A stretch of DNA of 64,000 bases from Runella aurantiaca (GTDB taxonomy: Bacteria; Bacteroidota; Bacteroidia; Cytophagales; Spirosomataceae), in NCBI RefSeq assembly GCF_003339505.1, contig NZ_QPIW01000008.1:62001-126000 (forward strand), in the 5' to 3' direction. Shown here in pieces: positions 46,322 through 53,903 of the stretch; the first letter of the stretch is position 1; each line of letters begins with the position of its first letter. The notes under the pieces were generated by a model, which did not search any database, was not told the origin of the DNA, and saw nothing but the letters and a program-made list of their open reading frames with translations. The position numbers and the translations under genes are program-made.

Positions 46322-46325
46322 GGCG

Positions 46326-46333
46326 CAAAGATA
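46326..46333 (-). promoter_or_regulatory. -7 promoter element at the glycosyltransferase start
   Basis: The minus strand reads TATCTTTG, an exact TAnnTTTG, only four bases before the ATG at 46321. If functional the mRNA would start at or next to the start codon, so it would be leaderless or nearly so. Confidence 0.45.
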
Positions 46334-46407
46334 CAAAACCAATGATTTTATGGCATAATCTTTGACCAACCAATTAACGAACCCGCATTTATATTTGATT
46401 TCCCGCA

Positions 46408-47172
46408 ATGAGACATATTTTTTTATTTTTCTCGGCTTTGCTTACGTTTTCTTGTATTGCCCAAAACGTAACGCTTTATGGCGTGGCGCCAAGCTATTCC
46501 CAAATGGGAAGAATTTCAGGTAAGTGGAGTTATAATCTGAATGCAACGTCGGCAATCAACATGATTAGTCAGACCGTTGAAAATAAAAACTTCCCCGCTG
46601 GGCACACTCACTTTATCCTTCAGGCAATGTCGGTTTATCAACTTAACAAGAAATGGTCGTTGGGTGGTGGGTATGCGTTTGGACGTCATAATATTTTTGG
46701 GCTACGGGAAAATGAAAATCGACTCATTGCTCAGGTTTCTTACCAACACAAATTAGGTAATTTTATAATTACCCATCGTGGGCGTTATGAGTGGAGGCAA
46801 CCTGTTAATTTACAGATACATATCAGGTCTCAGGCGGATATTGGACGTTACCAATTTTGGGTAACATATCCACTTTATGATGCCAGCAGAACCAAAAAAG
46901 GCTTTTACCTAACGGCCTCCAATGAAGCCTTTTTATACTTTAAAGGAGCGACTAATGGTCCCGTAAGTTCGCGTAACGGTTCGTTACTTTCTGAAAACTG
47001 GATGCACCTCGGGGGCGGATATAATGCTGGCAAAACCCGCGCAGAATTGGGGTATTGCTTTCAGGCGCTGGTTCGTAACAAAGTACAGGACTATCGACTT
47101 TTTAATTTATTACAAATCAATATCTACCATACTATCAACTGGGACGACGTACAGTATTGGTGGTATCTGTAA
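46408..47172 (+). CDS. DUF2490 family outer-membrane protein
   Basis: 254 residues. A signal peptide (LFFSALLTFSCIAQ) precedes a beta-barrel of the DUF2490 type: the GKWSYNLNATSAINMI start, the THFILQAMSVYQLNKKWSLG strand and the RGRYEWRQ motif, ending in WDDVQYWWYL. Barrels of this family sit in the outer membrane; their cargo is unknown. It opens the envelope cluster and is read away from the glycosyltransferase. Confidence 0.8.
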   Translation: MRHIFLFFSALLTFSCIAQNVTLYGVAPSYSQMGRISGKWSYNLNATSAINMISQTVENKNFPAGHTHFILQAMSVYQLNKKWSLGGGYAFGRHNIFGLRENENRLIAQVSYQHKLGNFIITHRGRYEWRQPVNLQIHIRSQADIGRYQFWVTYPLYDASRTKKGFYLTASNEAFLYFKGATNGPVSSRNGSLLSENWMHLGGGYNAGKTRAELGYCFQALVRNKVQDYRLFNLLQINIYHTINWDDVQYWWYL

Positions 47173-47241
47173 CTTAATTGCGGCATATTCATGTATTTTT
47201 GAGAGTATTTATGATTGATATTTGGATTTTCGGTACGAAAC

Positions 47242-47285
47242 TTGCCCTATATTTCGTATATTTTTTTACATTTGCAGTATCTTTG
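47242..47285 (+). promoter_or_regulatory. Bacteroidota-type promoter with two overlapping -7 boxes
   Basis: TTG at 47242-47244 is followed after 22 bases by TACATTTG (47267-47274), an exact TAnnTTTG match. A second exact box, TATCTTTG, lies 11 bases further (47278-47285). They are 22-33 bases before the TTG start of the next gene and should drive the cluster from 47307. Confidence 0.6.
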
Positions 47286-47306
47286 GATACAATATAATTT
47301 TTCTGA

Positions 47307-47855
47307 TTGAAAAAACTAACCGCCATCGGCTTGCTTTTACTGCTGCTCTACAACATGTTTGGGCTGACGGTTGCGGTATTGGTTTTTGAGGACGACTACC
47401 AGACGGCGTCGCCAGTGATGAAAAATGACCAATGGCAAACGGTTAAAATGCATTTGCCAACCCTTCCTTATAATAATTCATGGGAGAACTCAGAAGGTCA
47501 GGAAGGCTTGATTCGTAAAGGGGATGATTTTTATAACGTAACCCATCAGCGCCATGAAAACGATACGCTGTACGTAACCTTAAAATCAAACCAACACGCC
47601 CGTGATCGCTTTTTTGAACTAGCGGAGATGATTCAGGAAATTACGGATCAAACCGCCGACTCGCCCGAAAGTCCGCTAAGCAAAGCTGTTAAATTATTGA
47701 GTGATTTAGTAAAAGTATATCTTCCTAATACATCCACGGAATGGCCAGACGCGCTGATGGCAAATTTGCTCCCACGCTCTTTGTACGCCACTCCCAACCA
47801 AGCGCTTCTGCAATCGGTTCAATTGCTCCATTCGCCGCCACCCGAGCGAGGTTAG
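47307..47855 (+). CDS. Hypothetical membrane-anchored protein, paralogue of 52561
   Basis: 182 residues starting at a TTG (TTGAAAAAACTAACC). An N-terminal helix (IGLLLLLLYNMFGLTVAVLV) anchors it, probably with the rest in the periplasm. It shares with the protein at 52561 the LLLYNM-G block, a VxxxLPY...W strand, FY...NDTLY-T-K, AR-xFF-LAE-I and the C-terminal SPPPE. No described family is recognised. Both copies use a TTG start, so the start is probably real. It is the first gene after a clear promoter. Confidence 0.78.
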   Translation: MKKLTAIGLLLLLLYNMFGLTVAVLVFEDDYQTASPVMKNDQWQTVKMHLPTLPYNNSWENSEGQEGLIRKGDDFYNVTHQRHENDTLYVTLKSNQHARDRFFELAEMIQEITDQTADSPESPLSKAVKLLSDLVKVYLPNTSTEWPDALMANLLPRSLYATPNQALLQSVQLLHSPPPERG

Positions 47856-47936
47856 TTATCGTATTGGTAGTGTGTTGCCCTCTGGGAAAACTACATCTTG
47901 CCAAAAATGAATTATTAATCCAATGGAGAGAAACCA

Positions 47937-48182
47937 ATGAAAACGGTGTTCTTTGCGGTGTTGTTATCAACCACCGCGATACTTACTTGCAGTGATACCT
48001 CTGCTCAATCAGAAAGACCCGCCGCACTTCGTTATTTCAACGAATGTCGTGTGTCAGAAACCGTGAATTGTGCCAAACGTCCAACCAAGGTGTCGGTCAA
48101 AGACCTTCCTTCGGTAGGCTGTGCCATTCCGCTTGGGCAATTGGCAAAACTGATTGAAGCTAACCAAACGGCAGCGAAGTAA
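47937..48182 (+). CDS. Small secreted cysteine-containing protein
   Basis: 81 residues. Signal peptide (VFFAVLLSTTAILTCSDTSAQ) leaving a mature chain of about 57 with three cysteines (NECRVSETVNC, SVGC). Two are likely to form a disulfide or bind a metal or heme-like cofactor; the third is free. Gene spacing to its neighbours is 81 and 121 bp, and codon use is ordinary. No family recognised. Confidence 0.65.
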   Translation: MKTVFFAVLLSTTAILTCSDTSAQSERPAALRYFNECRVSETVNCAKRPTKVSVKDLPSVGCAIPLGQLAKLIEANQTAAK

Positions 48183-48189
48183 GCAGACA

Positions 48190-48207
48190 GATTACATTTT
48201 TGTAATC
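48190..48207. promoter_or_regulatory. Perfect interrupted palindrome upstream of an outer-membrane barrel gene
   Basis: GATTACA-TTTT-TGTAATC is an 18-bp perfect palindrome, 97 bases before the barrel gene ATG at 48304. It has the shape of a dimeric repressor site (TTACA-N4-TGTAA). Regulator unknown. Confidence 0.45.
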
Positions 48208-48303
48208 ATACAAACACCAGTCGTCACTTCTCGAAATGGGTTAATTACGGAATCTCTCCGTAGACAAATGAATCTATTAATAACCTATTATCGCATTAAA
48301 ATT

Positions 48304-49407
48304 ATGAAACGTATATTCTACACGTTAGCTTCTTTGTTGTTTGTTACCGAAAGTTTTTCGCAGGGCTGTGTCGCTGTAAGGCATATGAGCTGTACTGCTG
48401 CCAACTCACTGTCGTCGGCTGAATATTTCAAACAAAAGAATGGCCAATGGCAAATCAGCACGGGCTATCGTTATTTTCGTTCATTCCGTCACTATAAAGG
48501 AGATGTGGAACAGCATGAGCGTTTGGAACAAAATACCGAAGTAATCAACCTTTCGCACGCCCTCGATTTGGGTATTAGCTACCAACCCAACGCGCGGCTG
48601 TCATTTGCCGTAAATTTACCCATTCAATACAACGACCGCTCGTCTTTGTATGAGCATTATGGCAATTCCGTTAGTGCCAATCCTGACCAAAAACGCTTTC
48701 ATACCTATTCAAAAGGTATTGGAGACATGCGCATATCGGCTACGTATTGGATGAGAAACCCGTATAAATTACCCAAATTCAATTTTGCATTAGGCGCGGG
48801 AGTTAAACTTCCAACGGGCAATTCGGGCGTAACGGGTGATTTTCATAAGCTTAACAAAGAAAAGCAGGATTATGTAATCAATAAACCTGTCGACCAGTCG
48901 ATTCAGTTGGGAGATGGCGGTGTGGGCTACAGTCTTGAATTACAGGGTTATGGCCAGATTACTAAATCACTGACGGCGTATTTTAATGGTTATTATCTGT
49001 TCAATCCCAAAGAAACCAACAACGTACTGCGCAGCCCAGAGGCAACCACCATTGATTTAGTAACGGGGTATTTTTCCGTTGCTGACCAGTTTGCGGGACG
49101 TATCGGCCTGAGCCAAAGCCTCGGAAGAGGGCTTTCGGTGATGCTCGGCGGACGCGTAGAAGGAGTGCCTTCTTCGGATGTGTTTGGAGGAAGTAAAGGC
49201 TTCCGCCGTCCCGGGTATATTGTTTCTGTAGAGCCGGGTGTAGCGTACATGAAAGGCAAGTTTTCGGCGGCGGTGACCGTCCCTTACGCTCTTTATCGTA
49301 ATCGTATCAAAAGCTATTCCGACAAACTTGACCCGCTGGGTGTACGTCATGGTGATGCCGCCTTCGCAGATTATTCGGTATCAGTGAACATAAGCCGTTG
49401 GTTTTAA
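48304..49407 (+). CDS. Outer-membrane beta-barrel protein
   Basis: 367 residues from the ATG at 48304; the signal peptide ends near ESFSQ. The mature N-terminus is unusual for a barrel in having two cysteines (GCVAVRHMSC). The rest is a barrel of amphipathic strands (WQISTGYRYFRSFRHYKGD; LSFAVNLPIQYND; NFALGAGVKLPTGN) ending in SVNISRWF with a terminal Phe. It resembles the phenol/aromatic-compound MetA-type OM transporters (PF13557) in its GVKLPTGNSG motif. It and the next barrel probably act together. Confidence 0.78.
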   Translation: MKRIFYTLASLLFVTESFSQGCVAVRHMSCTAANSLSSAEYFKQKNGQWQISTGYRYFRSFRHYKGDVEQHERLEQNTEVINLSHALDLGISYQPNARLSFAVNLPIQYNDRSSLYEHYGNSVSANPDQKRFHTYSKGIGDMRISATYWMRNPYKLPKFNFALGAGVKLPTGNSGVTGDFHKLNKEKQDYVINKPVDQSIQLGDGGVGYSLELQGYGQITKSLTAYFNGYYLFNPKETNNVLRSPEATTIDLVTGYFSVADQFAGRIGLSQSLGRGLSVMLGGRVEGVPSSDVFGGSKGFRRPGYIVSVEPGVAYMKGKFSAAVTVPYALYRNRIKSYSDKLDPLGVRHGDAAFADYSVSVNISRWF

Positions 49408-49474
49408 ATAAATAATCTATCGACGGGTCGCTCGTTAAGGGCGGGATTTTAATAAAACTAACTTGTAACACAAG

Positions 49475-50386
49475 ATGAAAAAAAGAACTTTACTTAACGT
49501 TCTTTTGGCCGCAACTCTCACTACTCTGTGGAGCGGAGAGTTGCGCGCTCAAATGCCGAACGATGCCATTTATATGCCGAAAGGAACTGTCTGCATCGGG
49601 ACAATGTATACCCACAGCAGTTGGAATCAATACTGGGAAAATACCCTCAAACGTGAAAACCTCAACATCGGTACGCACACCACCCAGAGCGTAATGGTAA
49701 TGCCAGCCATTGGCATCACCGACCGCTTTAATGTTATTTTGAGCCTGCCTTACGTATGGACCAAAACGAGCGCGGGCAACTTGATGGGGCAGAAAGGGAT
49801 TCAAGATTTGGGCGCATGGCTGAAAGTGAAAGCAGTGGATGTAAAAGGTTTCTCTATCAATGGATTAGCGGGTCTGATGATTCCTTTAGGTAACTATGTT
49901 CCTGACTTTCTGCCGATGTCGATTGGCTTGCAATGCCGGGTGGTATCGGGCCGAATTTTGGCTAATTATACCCATCCTAAAACGGGGATTTACGTTACTG
50001 CCCACGGAACTTACATGTGGCGTAGCAATATCAACGTAGACCGCGATGCCTATCAGGCCGACGACCGGGTGTATAATACCAACGAAGTAAAAGTGCCCAA
50101 CGCATACGACATGGGCGCGAGGATTGGGATATTAAAACAAAAATGGCAGACAGAAATCTGGGCTGAGCGAAATTCTTGCGTCAACGGGGATAATATTCGC
50201 CGCAATGACATGCCTTTTCCGACCAATAACATGCAGGCAACGATGGTGGGCTGGTACGGTAAATTTCAACCGAAAGCGCTGGGAGTTAATGCCCGCGTAG
50301 GGTACGTAACCAATGGCCTCAATATGGGTCAAAGCACAAGCTACATGGTAGGAGTACTTTATCAGTTTGGGGTAAAGAAATCATAA
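49475..50386 (+). CDS. Outer-membrane beta-barrel protein
   Basis: 303 residues with a signal peptide ending near ELRAQ. Strand pattern VCIGTMYTHSSWNQYW, then ITDRFNVILSLPYVW and LAGLMIPLGNYVPDFLP matches the MetA_degradation-type barrel family, as the previous gene does. It is followed 18 bases later by a lipoprotein of the vanadium haloperoxidase/PAP2 fold. The three are probably cotranscribed: two barrels for passage and an enzyme facing the periplasm. Confidence 0.78.
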   Translation: MKKRTLLNVLLAATLTTLWSGELRAQMPNDAIYMPKGTVCIGTMYTHSSWNQYWENTLKRENLNIGTHTTQSVMVMPAIGITDRFNVILSLPYVWTKTSAGNLMGQKGIQDLGAWLKVKAVDVKGFSINGLAGLMIPLGNYVPDFLPMSIGLQCRVVSGRILANYTHPKTGIYVTAHGTYMWRSNINVDRDAYQADDRVYNTNEVKVPNAYDMGARIGILKQKWQTEIWAERNSCVNGDNIRRNDMPFPTNNMQATMVGWYGKFQPKALGVNARVGYVTNGLNMGQSTSYMVGVLYQFGVKKS

Positions 50387-50404
50387 TTGAATTTAATCAA
50401 GAGA

Positions 50405-51952
50405 ATGAAAAAGTTTTTAAATATTCTAAAATACAGCGGTTTAGCTTTTGCCATGGTCGTAGGAATGGCCGCGTGTGATAAAACACTTGAAGAGCCGCAA
50501 CGCGTGGGGTATTCGCCCGCAAACGTGGATGATAAAGCGGGTTCGTGGAAAACCTATCTCCTTACCTCGTCGGAGGAAATCAATGTTCCAACTCCTACTT
50601 CCGTTACCTCTCCAGAGTACGTGGCAGAATTGGCGGCGTTGAAAGGACTATCGAACACCCTCACCAAAGAGCAACAAGAGGCCGTGGTCTACTGGGGTGC
50701 GGGTGCGGTGTATCGTTGGAATGAAATTGCGCGGGAATTGGCCGCGCGCTACAACATTCCACCAGCTTCCAACGCCGATGGGAAATACCCCGTTCCAGAT
50801 GCGGCCAATCCCTTGGCGGATCCTAAGTTTCCGTTTGCTACCCCGCCTTATACGGCGCGGGCATTGGCTTATCTGTCGGTGGCCCAATACGATGCGCTGG
50901 TTTCGGCTTGGAATTACAAATACAAGTACAAACGGGCCGCTCCGTCAAAAGTAGATGCCACGCTTCGGGTGGCGTTGCCAGTTTCGGCGTTGCCTTCGTA
51001 TCCTTCAGAAGATGCGGTGGTTGCAGCGGCTTCGGTGACGATACTGAAAGCGATGTTTCCGGGTGAAGTGCCTTATTTGGAAGCAAAAATGAAAGAGCAT
51101 TTGGACGCCCGCCAATGGGCGGGGATGAACGTACAAAGTGACCTGACAGCAGGTACGGCTTTGGGTGGTGCCGTAGCCGCAAAGGTAATGGGCCGCGCCC
51201 GAACCGACGGAATGAGCGCTGCCAACAACCAAGCGCTTACGGCAGGGATGATTGAGGCGGCCAAAAGTCGCGGTATCAAAGAACCGTGGCTGAGCCAAGA
51301 AGTTCCGATTCGTCCGCCGATGTTGCCCAACTACGGGGCCGTACAAACTTGGAATTTTGATAAAGCAACGTTGGCTCAAATTCGCCCCGCCATTCCTTAT
51401 GTGGTGGGCTCGGCGGAGTGGCAGAAAGATTTTGATGAATTGAGTAAAATCAACAAAAGCCAAACCCGTGAACAGGCCCGCATTGCCAACTACTGGGCCG
51501 ACGGCGCGGGAAGCTATACGCCTCCGGGCCACTGGCACCGCGCTGCCGCCAACGCTGCCCACGAAGCACGGTTTAGTGAAGTGCGGATGGCGCGCACGCT
51601 GGCGCTGTTGGGAACCGCCGAAATGGACGCTGGCATTGCCTGTTGGGATGCGAAGTTTTATTACTATACGCCTCGCCCTCAGCAGTTTGGTTTGAAGACT
51701 TCGGTAGGCTTGCCCAATTTTCCATCGTATACCTCTGGTCACTCTACGTTTTCGGCGGCAGCCGCTACGGTCTTGGGGTATATCTTTCCTGAGCAGGCCG
51801 AGAAATTCAAAGCGCAGGCCGACGAAGCCTCTGTGTCGCGGATTTATGGCTTGATTCACTTCCGAGTAGATTGTGAAATGGGCTTAAAACACGGGAATGT
51901 CATTGGAACTTACGCCATCGCACGCGGCAAGGCCGATGGGTCGGGCTTGTAG
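50405..51952 (+). CDS. Lipoprotein with PAP2/vanadium-haloperoxidase fold
   Basis: 515 residues from the ATG at 50405. Lipobox near VGMAAC. The active-site pattern is complete: Lys417 and Arg424 (KFYYYTPRP), Ser444-Gly445-His446 (SGH), Arg479, His485 and Asp489 (SRIYGLIHFRVD). These residues bind phosphate in PAP2 phosphatases and vanadate in haloperoxidases. The preceding 350 residues are the long helical part typical of vanadium-dependent haloperoxidase-like proteins rather than small PAP2 enzymes. The membrane anchor puts it in the periplasm. Phosphatase and haloperoxidase roles cannot be told apart from this. A second copy starts at 62963. Confidence 0.85.
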   Translation: MKKFLNILKYSGLAFAMVVGMAACDKTLEEPQRVGYSPANVDDKAGSWKTYLLTSSEEINVPTPTSVTSPEYVAELAALKGLSNTLTKEQQEAVVYWGAGAVYRWNEIARELAARYNIPPASNADGKYPVPDAANPLADPKFPFATPPYTARALAYLSVAQYDALVSAWNYKYKYKRAAPSKVDATLRVALPVSALPSYPSEDAVVAAASVTILKAMFPGEVPYLEAKMKEHLDARQWAGMNVQSDLTAGTALGGAVAAKVMGRARTDGMSAANNQALTAGMIEAAKSRGIKEPWLSQEVPIRPPMLPNYGAVQTWNFDKATLAQIRPAIPYVVGSAEWQKDFDELSKINKSQTREQARIANYWADGAGSYTPPGHWHRAAANAAHEARFSEVRMARTLALLGTAEMDAGIACWDAKFYYYTPRPQQFGLKTSVGLPNFPSYTSGHSTFSAAAATVLGYIFPEQAEKFKAQADEASVSRIYGLIHFRVDCEMGLKHGNVIGTYAIARGKADGSGL

Positions 51953-52044
51953 CTTCTAGATTTTCCAAGGTTTTCAGTCTTGGACTGTCTTAGCATTCAT
52001 TAAAAACGGCTTTGTAAGATTCGCAAGGCATTTACTATTTGTCA

Positions 52045-52500
52045 ATGAAACGATTTAGCGCATTATTTTTTGTACTTATTCTCTCTTGTGCTACCAGTTT
52101 TGCGCAGGAAGGTCCTAAACAGGAAGTGGCCCAGCAGATTACCAACTGGCACAATGGATTAGTAAAAGCCGATTTGGAGGGAGTGATGGCCCAATACGCC
52201 AGCGATGCAGTGTTTTTTCCAACGTTTATCAATGTTGCCCGCACGGCCGATGAACGGAAAGCATTTTTACAAACATTGATTGCCAAAAAGCCCGTGGCCG
52301 TACTTAACAATGACCAGCGTGTCCGAATTTTCGGTGATGTGGCGACGTGTTCTGGTTCATGGGTTTTTGACGTAAATAATGCCGAAGGACAACACGAAAA
52401 AAAGCCTGTCCGTTACTTGTTCGTTTTTGAAAAACGCGGAGGAAAATGGCTTATCATTGAGCAACACGTATCCGCATTTCCCGAAAAAAGCAAAGCATAA
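52045..52500 (+). CDS. SnoaL-like (NTF2 superfamily) secreted protein
   Basis: 151 residues from the ATG at 52045. Signal peptide (FSALFFVLILSCATSFAQ), then a cone-shaped alpha+beta NTF2-like fold (ITNWHNGLVKADLEGVMAQYA; KWLIIEQHVSAF) of the DUF4440/SnoaL/CaMKII-association type. Such proteins bind small hydrophobic ligands or act as isomerases; the export signal places it in the periplasm. It follows the haloperoxidase-like gene by 92 bp and is followed by a hairpin. Confidence 0.78.
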   Translation: MKRFSALFFVLILSCATSFAQEGPKQEVAQQITNWHNGLVKADLEGVMAQYASDAVFFPTFINVARTADERKAFLQTLIAKKPVAVLNNDQRVRIFGDVATCSGSWVFDVNNAEGQHEKKPVRYLFVFEKRGGKWLIIEQHVSAFPEKSKA

Positions 52501-52504
52501 TTAC

Positions 52505-52545
52505 ACCTGACGGGTCTGGAAATGACCTTGAAAGGCCTGTCAGGT
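52505..52545 (+). terminator. Hairpin after the SnoaL-like gene
   Basis: ACCTGAC (52505-52511) pairs with GTCAGGT (52539-52545), with an inner GGTC/GACC stem. It is followed by TTAAAAATTAA, a weak T-run. It may be an attenuator, since the next gene begins 16 bases later without its own visible promoter. Confidence 0.5.
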
Positions 52546-52560
52546 TAAAAATTAATTCAA

Positions 52561-53106
52561 TTGAAAAGACTCCTTTCCATACTGCTTGCCAGCCTTTTGC
52601 TCTACAACATGGTCGGCTATTCCGTCGTCTATTGGTTAGGGGGCAATGTGGCATTGGATGCGCCGCAGAATGAGTCAAAAATGCCGTTACCTCAGGAATA
52701 TATTACCGTAAAAGTGCCCGTTTCGTTGCCGTATCAAACCAACTGGACGGCTCCGCAACCAGTACAGGGGAAATTGCAGGTAGGCAATGAATTTTATGAA
52801 ATGGTCGAGCAAATCATGCTCAACGATACGCTCTATATCACCTGCAAGCCCGACCGCGACGCCCGCGCCAATTTTTTCGCGCTGGCCGAACACATCAACA
52901 AGCACATTCACGACCATGCCACTGATGGTCCCAAACCTTCCAAAAGCATGGCAAATCAGGTGTTGAAAGAGTATGTTTCGTTTCAACAGTTGCACGTCTT
53001 TTATGTAGTAGAATGGCTAACCGATGCCGCACCATTGCAGAAAAATAAATTATCCCTTCTTTTTCGGGCCCATTGTGTGGTTTCACCGCCTCCCGAATTA
53101 GCTTGA
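52561..53106 (+). CDS. Hypothetical membrane-anchored protein, paralogue of 47307
   Basis: 181 residues starting at a TTG (TTGAAAAGACTCC). An N-terminal helix (SILLASLLLYNMVGYSVVYWL) precedes a periplasm-facing domain that shares VPVSLPYQTNW, FYEMVEQ...NDTLY, ARANFFALAEHI and the final SPPPE with the protein at 47307. There is a single Cys near the end. Overall identity is clearly low but the blocks are in the same order, so the two are old paralogues. No family recognised. It opens the second half of the envelope cluster. Confidence 0.78.
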   Translation: MKRLLSILLASLLLYNMVGYSVVYWLGGNVALDAPQNESKMPLPQEYITVKVPVSLPYQTNWTAPQPVQGKLQVGNEFYEMVEQIMLNDTLYITCKPDRDARANFFALAEHINKHIHDHATDGPKPSKSMANQVLKEYVSFQQLHVFYVVEWLTDAAPLQKNKLSLLFRAHCVVSPPPELA

Positions 53107-53200
53107 TTTTTACGGTTAAAAAAACAATGATTTATTCCTGCTTAACGGTGGGAGTGTGAATCGTGTATTTTTTATTGTCTTAAAAATCAATGCTTTAATC

Positions 53201-53773
53201 ATGCCACATATTCCACTTCCCGAGCATTTGCCTGGTATTACTGGCTTGCTCGAATACCGCCTAGACACTGCGTTGCCGATTCGTGATTTGACGCAGATTT
53301 TACTGCGTGGCGAATCTACGCTGACCCAGGGAGAACGCGAACTGATTGCGACGATTGTGTCGTCGCGCAACTGCACCAACTTTTGCGAAGCGGCTCACAC
53401 CAAAGCCGCCGATATGCTTTTGGGCGAGCCAGAAACAGCCCGATTGGTCAAATTGGATTTTGAAACGGCCCCCGTTAGCGACAAAATGAAGGCGTTGCTC
53501 AATATTGCCGCCCTTACCCAAAAAAGCGGAAAATCCGTTACGCCTGAGGCCATCGAACGCGCTCACCAAGCTGGAGCAACTGACCTCGAAATCCATGATA
53601 CCGTGCTGATTGCAGCCTTGTTTTGTCTGTACAACAAGTACGTGGATGGACTCGCGACCGTAGCCCCGACCGACCCCGCTTATTATGAAACTTTGGGCGA
53701 GCGAATCGTGGGGCGAGGGTATATGCGACCGCCAGGGGGGCATCAGACACCTAAACCCTCCGAAGAGATTTAG
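53201..53773 (+). CDS. Carboxymuconolactone decarboxylase family protein, AhpD-like (copy 1)
   Basis: 190 residues from the ATG at 53201 (MPHIPLPEHLPGI). All-helical AhpD-like fold with the region GERELIATIVSSRNCTNFCEAAH. The redox motif is altered: the cysteines are Cys58 and Cys62 (C-x3-C) with His66, where the two paralogues downstream have C-x2-C. In AhpD the two cysteines and a His reduce peroxiredoxin, so a changed spacing may alter the potential or abolish it. It is cytoplasmic. Confidence 0.85.
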   Translation: MPHIPLPEHLPGITGLLEYRLDTALPIRDLTQILLRGESTLTQGERELIATIVSSRNCTNFCEAAHTKAADMLLGEPETARLVKLDFETAPVSDKMKALLNIAALTQKSGKSVTPEAIERAHQAGATDLEIHDTVLIAALFCLYNKYVDGLATVAPTDPAYYETLGERIVGRGYMRPPGGHQTPKPSEEI

Positions 53774-53820
53774 GAAAAGAGCCAGCCAATACAATTTCCA
53801 AGATTACTTATTTTAAATTT

Positions 53821-53839
53821 TACACAACCAGTTTGTGTA
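53821..53839. promoter_or_regulatory. Interrupted palindrome upstream of the TonB receptor
   Basis: TACACAA-N5-TTGTGTA, a perfect 7-bp inverted repeat, 64 bases before the TonB receptor ATG. Its form is that of a dimeric regulator site. Confidence 0.45.
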
Positions 53840-53871
53840 TCAGAGAATACCCTGTACATGAACGAATTAAT

Positions 53872-53889
53872 CCCTTTTTGGTAAAAGGG
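53872..53889 (+). promoter_or_regulatory. Leader hairpin before the TonB receptor
   Basis: CCCTTTT-TGGT-AAAAGGG forms a perfect 7-bp stem with a four-base loop, ending 14 bases before the ATG at 53904. It could hide the ribosome-binding region and act in control. Confidence 0.4.
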
Positions 53890-53903
53890 TACCCATTCCT
53901 GAA

